Source: Syntrophomonadaceae bacterium (lineage in GTDB: Bacteria > Bacillota > Dethiobacteria > DTU022 > PWGO01). Taken from it: 40,947 bases of DNA. Location of the stretch: positions 1 through 40,947 of the forward strand of contig PUKQ01000159.1 in assembly GCA_003550565.1 (NCBI GenBank). Direction: 5' to 3'. Below, one piece after another: positions 30,696 to 39,834 of this stretch (its first letter is position 1; each line of letters starts with the position of its first letter). The translations under genes and the position numbers were made by a program. The notes below the pieces were generated by a model. That model had not been told where the DNA came from. It worked only from the letters and a program-made list of their open reading frames with translations, and searched no databases.

Positions 30696-31673
30696 TTAAT
30701 TGGCTTTTTGGGGGAGGCCATTAATCATATCCCTGATGCTTTCCCGTAAAGTGCCGCATTTGTAACCGAGTTCTTTTTGAGCTTTGCTGCTGCTATAGCT
30801 GGCGTTATCAAATATAGTCTGCAGGGAATATGTGGTGAAGTAGGGAGGTGCTTTACTAAAACGACTAAGTAATTGAGCAATATGTGCTCCGAACAGAGCC
30901 AGTCTTTTGGGGATGGTGATATGAGGAGATTTTACTCCGGCTTCTTCTTGGACTATTTGAAAAATTTCCACCAAATTTTTATTTTCTCCGGCCAGTATAT
31001 ATATTTGACCCGTGTGCCCCTTTTGAGCGGTGAGAATTAATCCTTCTGCTACATCACGCACATCGACAAAATCAAAAGCGCCTTCTACTAAAAAGTGAAG
31101 TTTTTTTCGGGTGAAGTCTTTTATAGCTCTTCCCATCTCTGAACCTGCATAGTCATGGGGACCAATTATACCGGTGGGGCAGACAATAACGGCATCTAAC
31201 CCTTTGTCTACTACTTTAAGGACTTCTATGGTACCTCTGGCTTTAGTTTGGTCATAAACTCCCGCCGGATTATTCGGTTCTAAAGGGGTGGATTCGTCCA
31301 TTGTAATGCCATGCGGTTCTCGTTTAAGAGCATGGACAGAACTTGTATGTATCATGCGGCGAACACCGGCTTTTAGAGCGGCTTCCGCTACATTTCGACT
31401 GCCTTCCACGTTAACTTTTTCCATGAGGTCTTCTTTGCCGGGAAAAATGGAGATGACTCCGGCCAGATGATATACCAGTTGCACATCTTTCATGGCATTA
31501 TCCAGCGATGCGGGATCGCAAACATTTCCTTCCACGCATTCTACCCCCATGTTGTGAAGAAAATCACATTTTTCTCCCGGTAGAACCATGGCCCTTACTT
31601 TTTCACCATAGTTTAAAAGTTTGCGGGTCAAAACATTGCCCAAATGACCTGAAGCTCCGGTAACCAAAATCAT
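30696..31673 (-). CDS. NAD-dependent epimerase/dehydratase family (extended SDR, dihydroflavonol-reductase-like)
   Basis: ILVTGASGHLGNVLTRKLL, VYHLAGVIS, VYDQTKARG (YxxxK), VVCPTGIIGPHD. Confidence 0.9.
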   Translation of the reverse strand: MILVTGASGHLGNVLTRKLLNYGEKVRAMVLPGEKCDFLHNMGVECVEGNVCDPASLDNAMKDVQLVYHLAGVISIFPGKEDLMEKVNVEGSRNVAEAALKAGVRRMIHTSSVHALKREPHGITMDESTPLEPNNPAGVYDQTKARGTIEVLKVVDKGLDAVIVCPTGIIGPHDYAGSEMGRAIKDFTRKKLHFLVEGAFDFVDVRDVAEGLILTAQKGHTGQIYILAGENKNLVEIFQIVQEEAGVKSPHITIPKRLALFGAHIAQLLSRFSKAPPYFTTYSLQTIFDNASYSSSKAQKELGYKCGTLRESIRDMINGLPQKAN

Positions 31674-31676
31674 AAC

Positions 31677-32282
31677 TCATCCCTCCTGGTTTTGTTTTAG
31701 TCCCTCTAAAAGAAATTTTATGCTATCGGCAGCGGCTTTTTCCCAATGGGCACCTTTGGGGTCCATTAAACCTTGTAAAAACATTCCGCTTGCCAGGGAA
31801 AGAATGGCTTGGGCAGCCGAATCCGGATCTACGGGCTTAAGTGTTCCTTCTTCTATTCCTTGCTCTATTAGCCGGGTAAATAAATGTCTGTATTTGCGAT
31901 AGGGTTGAATAGTGTTCTGACGAATATTTTCATCACGGCTTGCTCTAATCCATAATTCCAAAAAAAGTGGTTTTTCTACGTTTTCTGATTGAAGTGCCGC
32001 CTGGAGCATTCCAGTCATATTCATTAAAGTTTCAGGTACAGGAGTTGCGTCCATGGCTATGTTTTCCAGGGATTTTTCCATTTCTGAGAGCCAGTTATTG
32101 ATTAATTCCAGAAAAACAGCTTCTTTGCTCTGAAAGTGGTAGTAAAAGGCTCCCTTGCTTACACCGGCTTCTTCGCATATTAAAGCCACTCCTGTACCAT
32201 CGTAACCTTTTAAAGCAAAGCAATGTGTGGCTGCACTTAAAATACTGTTTCGGGTTTCTTGGCGGCGCTGTTCATTTTTCAA
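31677..32282 (-). CDS. TetR/AcrR family transcriptional regulator
   Basis: RNSILSAATHCFALKGYDGTGVALICEEAGVSKGAFYYHFQSKEAVFLELI. A TTG at 32282 with GAGGA SD is a better start than ATG at 32330. Confidence 0.85.
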   Translation of the reverse strand: MKNEQRRQETRNSILSAATHCFALKGYDGTGVALICEEAGVSKGAFYYHFQSKEAVFLELINNWLSEMEKSLENIAMDATPVPETLMNMTGMLQAALQSENVEKPLFLELWIRASRDENIRQNTIQPYRKYRHLFTRLIEQGIEEGTLKPVDPDSAAQAILSLASGMFLQGLMDPKGAHWEKAAADSIKFLLEGLKQNQEG

Positions 32283-32317
32283 CGAATCATTCCTCACTGA
32301 AGAATCAAATTTTAAAA

Positions 32318-32327
32318 ACCGACTGGT
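32318..32327. promoter_or_regulatory. Candidate TetR-family operator
   Basis: aaaACCGACTGGTcat, imperfect palindrome just upstream of the revised TetR start. Confidence 0.4.
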
Positions 32328-32505
32328 CATTTTGTTTTATTATAAAATGCTTTTTCACCTTTGTCAAGAATATTAAACGGAATAATTTTTAAAAATTTAT
32401 AATTTATTCTGTTAGTGAAAAGCAGGCATACTTTTAATTAAAGGGAATGGGAGGATTATGTAGAAAATTTAACATAAACAATTAAAGAAAGGAATGATTC
32501 ATATT

Positions 32506-34212
32506 ATGCCTGCGGATATTAATTGGAAAGATAAGATTCCGGAATGGTGGGAAAAGGCGGTTTTTTACCAGGTTTACCCACGTAGTTATATGGATAGTAA
32601 CGGAGATGGCATTGGCGATATTAAAGGCATCATTGACAAGCTTGATTATTTAAATGATGGGACGCCCAACTCGCTGGGGATAGATGCAATTTGGTTCAGT
32701 CCTTTTTTTAAGAGCCCCCATTATGATTTTGGTTATGATATTTCTGATTTTTGCGATATAGATCCTTGCTATGGCACTCTTGAAGATTTTGATCGTTTAG
32801 TGGAGGAAGCTCACCGGCGAAACATCCGGATTATGCTCGATCTGGTAGTAAATCATACCTCTATTGAACATCCATGGTTTCAGGAGTCCCGGTCTTCTCG
32901 CGATAATCCCATGCGGGACTGGTATATTTGGCAGGATGGAGTAGGACCTCGGCGCAGGCCCCCTAATAATTGGAAAAATAATTTTTTTGGCTCAGCCTGG
33001 GAATGGGATGAACATACGGAGCAGTATTATCTGCATTCGTTTTTGAAAGAACAGGCTGACCTTAATTGGTTTAATCCGGAAGTAAAGAGGGCTGTTTTTG
33101 ATGTACTGCGATTTTGGTTTGACCGGGGTGCCGATGGCTTTCGCCTGGATGTAGCTCATCATTATTGTAAAGACAAGCAACTGCGGAACAACCCTATTTT
33201 CTTTTTAAAAGATGATGTGCCGGATAAAATGCCTTCTTATGATCGCTTACCGGCGATGAACCTTTTTTATTATTTTTGTTTGCCGGAGTTTCAAGTTCCC
33301 AAGTATACCAAGCACCAACCGGAAACTCACCGGATATTAAAAGAAATGCGGCAACTTATGGATTCTTATCCGGAGAAGACAAGTGTGGGAGAAGTAATAA
33401 GTGAAGATCCTCGTACCACGGCATCTTATTATGGTGATAATGACGAACTGCATATGAACTTTTATTTCGATTTGATGTTTTGCAAATGGAAGGCCGGCGC
33501 TTTTAAGCGGTGCGTAGATAGATGGGAGAGCATTATTCCTGAGGGCGCAAGGCCTGCATATGCTTTAAGTAACCATGATCAAGCCCGGGCCTTTAGCAGG
33601 TATGATCAAGGAGCACATGGTGATTGGCGGGCCCGGCTTATGGCACTCCTGCTTTTAACCTTGAGAGGTACTCCTTTTATCTATTACGGTGAGGAAATAG
33701 GTATGAAAGAAGCTCAAATTCCCCGCCATCGGCTTCAGGATCCTCTGGGGAAAAAATGGTACCCGTTCTATCCCGGTCGAGATGGGGCAAGAACACCAAT
33801 GCAATGGGAGTATCGTTCGGGAGCAGGTTTCACTACGGAGGAGCCTTGGCTGCCTATAGGACCTGAGCTGGATTCACGAAACGTGGCAAAGCAAGAGAAG
33901 GATCCTCATTCTTTATTAAATTTATATAAGAGGTTAATTTGGCTCCGTAAGGATTTGCCGGCGCTGCAAATCGGTAATTACCGCAGCCTTGAAAAAGGTG
34001 TGCCTTATAATTGCTATCTTTATTTGCGCGAACTTGATGAAGAAAGGCTCCTGGTGGCTTTAAATTTTTCTTATCTAAAAAAGATTATAAACCTGACTCG
34101 CGAAGATAGACCTTGCGAAGTTCTTATTTCTACTGATCCCCGGCGTCAAGAGAAGGCCGTGGGTAAGGATTTTGAATTAGCTCCCGGTGAAGGGTGTTTG
34201 CTCAAACTATAA
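32506..34212 (+). CDS. Glycoside hydrolase family 13 (alpha-glucosidase/oligo-1,6-glucosidase-like)
   Basis: WWEKAVFYQVYPRSYMDSNGDGIGDIKGI, LDLVVNHTS, GFRLDVAHH, VGEVISEDP, LSNHDQAR. ATG at 32506 has usable SD spacing; ATG at 32494 abuts the SD. Confidence 0.93.
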   Translation: MPADINWKDKIPEWWEKAVFYQVYPRSYMDSNGDGIGDIKGIIDKLDYLNDGTPNSLGIDAIWFSPFFKSPHYDFGYDISDFCDIDPCYGTLEDFDRLVEEAHRRNIRIMLDLVVNHTSIEHPWFQESRSSRDNPMRDWYIWQDGVGPRRRPPNNWKNNFFGSAWEWDEHTEQYYLHSFLKEQADLNWFNPEVKRAVFDVLRFWFDRGADGFRLDVAHHYCKDKQLRNNPIFFLKDDVPDKMPSYDRLPAMNLFYYFCLPEFQVPKYTKHQPETHRILKEMRQLMDSYPEKTSVGEVISEDPRTTASYYGDNDELHMNFYFDLMFCKWKAGAFKRCVDRWESIIPEGARPAYALSNHDQARAFSRYDQGAHGDWRARLMALLLLTLRGTPFIYYGEEIGMKEAQIPRHRLQDPLGKKWYPFYPGRDGARTPMQWEYRSGAGFTTEEPWLPIGPELDSRNVAKQEKDPHSLLNLYKRLIWLRKDLPALQIGNYRSLEKGVPYNCYLYLRELDEERLLVALNFSYLKKIINLTREDRPCEVLISTDPRRQEKAVGKDFELAPGEGCLLKL

Positions 34213-34316
34213 AAATTCAGAAAGGCTGTATAAGAGAACTTTTTATGCAAAAAAAATGATTGGTTAAGCAAAGTATGAGGGTTATTAATGATGAGGAAGG
34301 AAAAAGCCCAAGCATC

Positions 34317-34346
34317 TTGTTTTTTTAATAAATATAATGATATAAT
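34317..34346 (+). promoter_or_regulatory. Predicted sigma-A promoter for hom
   Basis: TTGTTT, 18-bp spacer, TATAAT (34341-34346). Confidence 0.5.
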
Positions 34347-34379
34347 GAGCAAAATTATTGAAGGAGAAGCAGTAAAATC

Positions 34380-35687
34380 ATGAAATCACAAAAAGTAGGT
34401 ATCGGGTTGCTGGGAATGGGAACAGTAGGTGGAGGAGTAGCTTCCCTGCTTCAAATAAATGAAGAATCTATTCAAGAAAAAGCGGGGGCTGAACTGCAAT
34501 TAAAGAAAATTTTGGTGCGTGATTCTGCAAAATCCAGGCGGGTCGAACTTCCGGCGGCTTTGTTTACAAGTGAGGCTACCGATATACTGGAAAATCCGGA
34601 AATTGATTTGATAGTAGAGCTCATGGGAGGAGTTGAGCCTGCCCGGGAGTACCTGGAAAAGGCTTTGAAAAGCGGGAAATATGTTGTTACTGCTAATAAA
34701 GACTTAATGGCGCGATACGGAACCGATCTTTTAGAGTTGGCACGTCAAAGCGGAGGCGCTATTTTTTTTGAAGGTAGTGTGGGGGGTGGCATACCGTTAG
34801 TACGTCCTTTAAAACATTGCCTGGCAGCTAACCGCATTGATCGCATTATGGGAATAATTAACGGAACTACCAATTATATATTGAGCCGTATGAGTTTAGA
34901 GGGTATAGAATTTCAAGATGCTCTTTTGGAAGCCCAGGAAAAAGGATTTGCCGAGGCTGATTCTTCGAATGATCTGGAAGGATGGGATGCCGCATACAAA
35001 CTGGTAGTTCTCTCCAGACTGGCCTTTGGTTGTTCTGCCGGCATGGAAGATGTATATGTGCGAGGTATTAACAACGTTACTGCCCAGGATCTTATGCATG
35101 CCGAGAAGTTGGGATATACGATTAAACTATTGGCCGTGGGTGAACGGGTGGACGGATTTATTTCTCTCCGGGTTTTCCCGGCTCTTTTACCCTTAAAACA
35201 CCCCCTTGCTTCCGTCTATAATGAATTTAATGCTCTCTTTGTAGAAGGGAATGCAGTAGGGGAAGTAATGTTTTACGGTAAGGGAGCGGGTGCAATGCCC
35301 ACAGCAAGTGCTGTTGTTTCTGATATCATTGATGCTTCACGTTGTTTGAGTTATAAAATAGAAGATGGGTTAATGGAGGTTCCCTTGAAGGACATACCGG
35401 TAATCTCCGGAGAAAAAATGGTTTCCAGTTTTTATTTGAGGCTGCAGGCCGAAGACAGGCCAGGTGTTTTTGCGTCTTTAGCCAATGCTTTTGGAGATGA
35501 AGATGTAAGCCTGGACATGATTTTGCAGGATCGCAGTGAAAAAGGCATAGCTGAGATCGTCCTGGTTACCCATGATGTGCGGGAAGCTAATTATTTCCGG
35601 GCATTGCAAAATATAAAAGAAATGCCATCTATTAGGCAGATAAATGGGGTATTTAGGGTCTTTGGCAAGAACAAAGAAAGTCTTTAG
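34380..35687 (+). CDS. hom: Homoserine dehydrogenase with C-terminal ACT domain
   Basis: GLLGMGTVGGGVASLL, YVVTANKDLMA, GGGIPLVRPLKHCLAANRIDRIMGIINGTTNYIL, EAQEKGFAEADSSNDLEGWDAAYKL, ACT-like RPGVFASLANAFGDEDVSL. Confidence 0.96.
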   Translation: MKSQKVGIGLLGMGTVGGGVASLLQINEESIQEKAGAELQLKKILVRDSAKSRRVELPAALFTSEATDILENPEIDLIVELMGGVEPAREYLEKALKSGKYVVTANKDLMARYGTDLLELARQSGGAIFFEGSVGGGIPLVRPLKHCLAANRIDRIMGIINGTTNYILSRMSLEGIEFQDALLEAQEKGFAEADSSNDLEGWDAAYKLVVLSRLAFGCSAGMEDVYVRGINNVTAQDLMHAEKLGYTIKLLAVGERVDGFISLRVFPALLPLKHPLASVYNEFNALFVEGNAVGEVMFYGKGAGAMPTASAVVSDIIDASRCLSYKIEDGLMEVPLKDIPVISGEKMVSSFYLRLQAEDRPGVFASLANAFGDEDVSLDMILQDRSEKGIAEIVLVTHDVREANYFRALQNIKEMPSIRQINGVFRVFGKNKESL

Positions 35688-35744
35688 TTTGGGGTTAATT
35701 TCTAGAAATTTTTAGTTAAAACTTGATGATTGAAGGTGATTTTA

Positions 35745-36989
35745 GTGGAGGTCTCGCCTTCGTCTTTTCGTCCTACCTGGACAGAAATAGATCTTGATGC
35801 CATAGTACACAATATTCAAGAATTTCGCCGTCTGCTTTCAGATGAAGTGAAAATCATGTTTGTTTTGAAGGCGGATGCTTATGGGCATGGGGCTATGGAA
35901 GTAGCTGAGGCTGCTGAAAAAGGAGGCGTAGATTCCTTTGCGGTGGCTTTTTTGGAAGAAGGGATAGAATTACGACTGGCAGGCATAAAAAAACCTATTT
36001 TGCTTATGGGCACTACTCCCCCCAACCAGGTTCCGCAAGTTTTGGATTACAAACTAACGCAAACAATTATTTCCCGGGAAATTGCAGAGGCGATTTCTGC
36101 CGAAGCCAGCAGGCGTGAAATGGAAGTCCCCGTGCATGTTAAAGTTGACACGGGAATGGGGCGGGTTGGTGTGCTACCCGAAGAAGCGGTTTCTTTTATT
36201 CATGATATTGCATCCCTTCCCGGCATAAAAATAGAAGGGATCCTGACGCATCTTGCCTCGGCGGATGAAGAAGATCTCACTTATGTTCGTGAACAGGTAA
36301 AAACTTTTGATAAAGTAGTCGAGGCCTGTGAAAAATCAGGCATGCACATACCCCAGGTGCATGCGGCAAACAGTGCGGGAGCTATCAATGTTCCCGAAGC
36401 CCGTTATAACCTGGTCCGGTTAGGCATATCCTTGTACGGGCAATATCCGTCTGAAAACATTAAAAGTGATTGCAAGGAATCAGGCAGGGTGAAACTGCAG
36501 CCTGCTCTTTCATTTAAAACCCGGGTAGGGTTTTTAAAAGAGGTGCCCCCCGGAACTTGCATTAGTTATGGCAGTACTTTCAAAACCTCCCGGGAATCAT
36601 TGATTGCCACGATCCCTGTAGGATATGCTGACGGTTTAAACCGGTTATTGTCGAGCCGGGGGCAGGTTTTGGTGAAGGGCAGGCGAGCGCCTATTGTAGG
36701 AAGGGTTTGCATGGATTATAGTATGGTTGATGTTACCGATATTGAAGGCGTGGAAGTAGGAGATGAAGTTGTAATCTACGGCAAGCAAAAAGGGGAAGAA
36801 ATTACCGTAGATGAAGTGGCGGACCTTTTAAGCACAATTTCTTATGAACTGCTTTGTGCGGTGGATAAACGTGTATGCCGTTTTTATATTCGGGAAGGAG
36901 AGGTGGTGGCCTTTCGCAACTTGCTTAGTAGAAGTTGTATAAGCGGCAACCTGGACAAAATATCAATGGGGAAAAACTATCCGGTTTAA
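35745..36989 (+). CDS. alr: Alanine racemase
   Basis: RPTWTEIDLDAIVHNIQEFR, FVLKADAYGHGAMEVA (PLP Lys), HVKVDTGMGRVG, IPVGYADGLNR, GRVCMDYSMVDVT. GTG at 35745 after GAAGGTGAT; track start 35730 is TTG. Confidence 0.95.
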   Translation: MEVSPSSFRPTWTEIDLDAIVHNIQEFRRLLSDEVKIMFVLKADAYGHGAMEVAEAAEKGGVDSFAVAFLEEGIELRLAGIKKPILLMGTTPPNQVPQVLDYKLTQTIISREIAEAISAEASRREMEVPVHVKVDTGMGRVGVLPEEAVSFIHDIASLPGIKIEGILTHLASADEEDLTYVREQVKTFDKVVEACEKSGMHIPQVHAANSAGAINVPEARYNLVRLGISLYGQYPSENIKSDCKESGRVKLQPALSFKTRVGFLKEVPPGTCISYGSTFKTSRESLIATIPVGYADGLNRLLSSRGQVLVKGRRAPIVGRVCMDYSMVDVTDIEGVEVGDEVVIYGKQKGEEITVDEVADLLSTISYELLCAVDKRVCRFYIREGEVVAFRNLLSRSCISGNLDKISMGKNYPV

Positions 36990-37189
36990 TTATTTTGCAG
37001 CGCAAACATGATAAATTTATTTTTCACTTCAGAAGCTTAAGAAGTTGCCAACTGACTTTGATTTTATTAAGCAAGCGGGCTTTTTACCTTAATCACTCAT
37101 TCTAATAAAAATTTCCTCAAAATGTTAAAAAGAAATAAAGGTAAAGGTAATAATTTATTGAATTATTTAAAAAAAGGGAGCGTGATGAA

Positions 37190-37615
37190 ATGGAAAAGGT
37201 AGAGTTTGCGGATGGGGCTGAAGAAACAGCTTTGTGTGTCATGCTCGGAGATATTATTAAAGGCAACTTGGAGAAAAGTACTCGAAAAAATTTATTTTTT
37301 AATTTATTAAAAGGGGACATTTTTATAGAGATATATGATGTGGAAATCGAGCTCATGATGTCTTTTCGCAGAGGAAAACTTATTATATACGATTGGAAAG
37401 CACGGAGGCCTCAAATTACCATCCGTACTGATTCATCAACTTTGTTGGATTTATCCAATTTGCAGGTTAAATATGGTATTCCCTATTTTTTTGATGACAT
37501 GGGAAAAGCGACCATGCAGAAGTTTTTCCAAGGGCAGCTAAAAATAAAAGGGGGGATTTTTTATTTGCCAAAGTTAATTAAGTTAACTAATATTTTATCG
37601 GTTGCGGATAGATAG
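37190..37615 (+). CDS. SCP2 sterol-binding-like protein (divergent)
   Basis: C-terminal GKATMQKFFQGQLKIKGGIFYLPKLIKLTNIL resembles the SCP2 tail. Confidence 0.55.
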   Translation: MEKVEFADGAEETALCVMLGDIIKGNLEKSTRKNLFFNLLKGDIFIEIYDVEIELMMSFRRGKLIIYDWKARRPQITIRTDSSTLLDLSNLQVKYGIPYFFDDMGKATMQKFFQGQLKIKGGIFYLPKLIKLTNILSVADR

Positions 37616-37721
37616 AATTGGCGTATGATTCTGGTGGGGAAAGGATCTTATTCCTTTTGTTAGTGGTTAGTGTTTAATTAATGAAATATATTGCATCATA
37701 AGCCTAAAAAAGAAAAGGAGA

Positions 37722-38294
37722 ATGTGCAAAATGTCATTATCTTATGGAACCGACGAATGGGAAAAGGAATATCAAAAATTAGCAGAAGAAAGGTTAGCAT
37801 CTCAGCCTAAACCTTACATCATGGGAACGCCTGAATGGGTGGCCACTTTTGAAAAAAAGATTAAAGCGGATGATAAATATAAAAAATTAGCTAAAAAATG
37901 GGAAGGGTCTGTAGTTATACACATATTAGCCAAACCTGATCTGGGCCTTGAGGAAGATCTTTACCTCTACCTGGACCTTTGGCACGGTGACTGCCGTTTT
38001 GTGAGGCTGGTTCCCCGGGAAGTTGGGGTAAAGGGAAATTATGTTTTGACTGGAGAATTTGAAAGGTGGAAATCTGTCATGAAAGGAGATTTGGATCCAA
38101 TTAAGGGATTGATGCAAGGCAAGATAAAATTAAAAGGATCACTTACCACTATGGTTCGTTACGTAAAAGCAGCAAGCCGATTGGTAAGTATCGCCACTGA
38201 AATAGATACCAAGTTTCCCGATGAACTTGATGCAGAAGAGTTGGAGGAATTTAAAAATTGGCTTCGGGAAATAAGGCCAAAATATGGAATTTGA
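37722..38294 (+). CDS. SCP2 sterol-binding-like protein
   Basis: TGEFERWKSVMKGDLDPIKGLMQGKIKLKGSLTTMVRYVKAASRLV; SD aaaggag. Confidence 0.65.
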   Translation: MCKMSLSYGTDEWEKEYQKLAEERLASQPKPYIMGTPEWVATFEKKIKADDKYKKLAKKWEGSVVIHILAKPDLGLEEDLYLYLDLWHGDCRFVRLVPREVGVKGNYVLTGEFERWKSVMKGDLDPIKGLMQGKIKLKGSLTTMVRYVKAASRLVSIATEIDTKFPDELDAEELEEFKNWLREIRPKYGI

Positions 38295-38370
38295 TCACTG
38301 CCGTTGAAACATTATTCATAATTTATTTGAAGCAATTATGTCCTTAATGTACGTAAAGGGAGAACAGTGG

Positions 38371-39534
38371 ATGTTTTATGATGATACTTTGTCTTTTGAT
38401 TATTACAATCCCACTAGATTAGTATTTGGAAATAAAGCCATTCAAGATACAGGGGCGGAAATTGATAGTCTGGGAGGAAAGCGGGTTCTAATTGTAACGG
38501 ACAAAGGGGTAAGGGAAGCCGGATTGACAGATCCTGTTGAAAAGGCTTTGGGTAATAGGTGCGTGGGCATTTATGATGGTTGTATACAAGATTCGGGTGT
38601 TCATATTGTTGATGAAGGGGCGGCAATTGCCAGGGAAAAAGAGGTTGATGCCCTGGTAAGTGTAGGTGGCGGCAGTGTTATTGATACAGCTAAGTGTATG
38701 GCTGTTCTTATTACCGAAGGTGGAAAATTGGATGATTATGAAGGATTTCAGCTTTTAGATAGGCTTCAGGCACCCCATGTGGCTATTCCCACTACCGCGG
38801 GAACGGGGAGTGAAGCTACATATGTAGCTATAGTTAAGGATTGGGAACATAGCGTTAAAAAAATGATTGTTGACTCTAATATTATTCCGCGCGTAGCCAT
38901 ACTGGATCCGATGATGACGGTTAATCTCCCTCCGGATCTTACTGCAACCACCGGTATGGATGCTTTTACCCATGGAGTGGAAGCAATTCACTCTCTTCAG
39001 GCGGCGCCGATTTCTGATGCTATGGCTCTTCACGCTATTCGCTTAATAAAAAAGAATCTGCCGGATTGCGTCAATAACGGTAAAGATGTTGGGTCACGCG
39101 GTCAGCAGTTGATTGCTTCTTATATGGCCGGGGTGGCATTCGGAAATGCCCAGGTGGGGCTGGTGCATGCTCTGGCACACTCTCTGGGAGCTCTTTTCGG
39201 AATTCCGCATGGCAAGGCCAACAGTATTGTTCTGCCTCACGTAATGAAGTTTAATCTTGATAAATGTCCCGAAAAGTATGCCCTTATTGCCGAGGCTTTG
39301 GGCCTTGAAATCGCTAATATGAGCAGTATGGAAGCCGCTAGGTTAGCAGTGGAGGATATACAAGAGATGACAAAATCACTGGGTATCCCTCAAACTCTGC
39401 GGGAGTGTGAGGTTCCGCGGGATAAATTGGAAGAAGTAGCATTGCAATCTCTCTCTGACGGTTCTATCGTTTACAACCCTAAATTTGCTATGGATATAGA
39501 TTTGGTGCTTCCAGTGCTTGAAGAAGCTTGGTAA
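38371..39534 (+). CDS. Iron-containing alcohol dehydrogenase
   Basis: NPTRLVFGNKAI, VSVGGGSVIDTAKCMA, PTTAGTGSEAT, GMDAFTHGVEA, GLVHALAHSLGALFGIPHGKANSIVLPHVM. ATG at 38371 has SD agggaga. Confidence 0.95.
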   Translation: MFYDDTLSFDYYNPTRLVFGNKAIQDTGAEIDSLGGKRVLIVTDKGVREAGLTDPVEKALGNRCVGIYDGCIQDSGVHIVDEGAAIAREKEVDALVSVGGGSVIDTAKCMAVLITEGGKLDDYEGFQLLDRLQAPHVAIPTTAGTGSEATYVAIVKDWEHSVKKMIVDSNIIPRVAILDPMMTVNLPPDLTATTGMDAFTHGVEAIHSLQAAPISDAMALHAIRLIKKNLPDCVNNGKDVGSRGQQLIASYMAGVAFGNAQVGLVHALAHSLGALFGIPHGKANSIVLPHVMKFNLDKCPEKYALIAEALGLEIANMSSMEAARLAVEDIQEMTKSLGIPQTLRECEVPRDKLEEVALQSLSDGSIVYNPKFAMDIDLVLPVLEEAW

Positions 39535-39637
39535 GCAAAGAATAATCCCATTAGTCCCTATCGGGTATTATTAATAGCCCGCATGGAAATTTCCTGTATT
39601 ATATTTCATTTCATCCAAAAATCTTTCGACATATTTT

Positions 39638-39682
39638 TGCATTATTTTTCGGGGAAACCCCGTTGCCTCAAAAAATAATGCA
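39638..39682. other. Nested inverted-repeat structure
   Basis: Outer stem TGCATTATTTTT/AAAAATAATGCA enclosing CGGGG-aaa-CCCCG. Confidence 0.7.
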
Positions 39683-39732
39683 CTCGAAATAGGTTTCGTT
39701 GCTTCAAAAAGAAATGTACTCATAAAATGTTT
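39661..39732. repeat. Two degenerate 36-bp tandem units
   Basis: CGTTGCCTCAAAAAATAATGCACTCGAAATAGGTTT and CGTTGCTTCAAAAAGAAATGTACTCATAAAATGTTT, 28/36 identical. Confidence 0.7.
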
Positions 39733-39743
39733 TTACTTCAAAC

Positions 39744-39772
39744 TTGACAAACAATGTTTATGATAGTAAACT
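39744..39772 (+). promoter_or_regulatory. Predicted promoter for metY-like gene
   Basis: TTGACA, 17-bp spacer, TAAACT. Confidence 0.45.
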
Positions 39773-39785
39773 TATTGTTAAAATC

Positions 39786-39802
39786 CCTATTAAAATAATA
39801 GG
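39786..39802. promoter_or_regulatory. Candidate operator palindrome downstream of promoter
   Basis: CCTATT-aaaat-AATAGG. Confidence 0.45.
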
Positions 39803-39834
39803 AATAATAGTCAATTATTGTTTTTCCCAAATAA

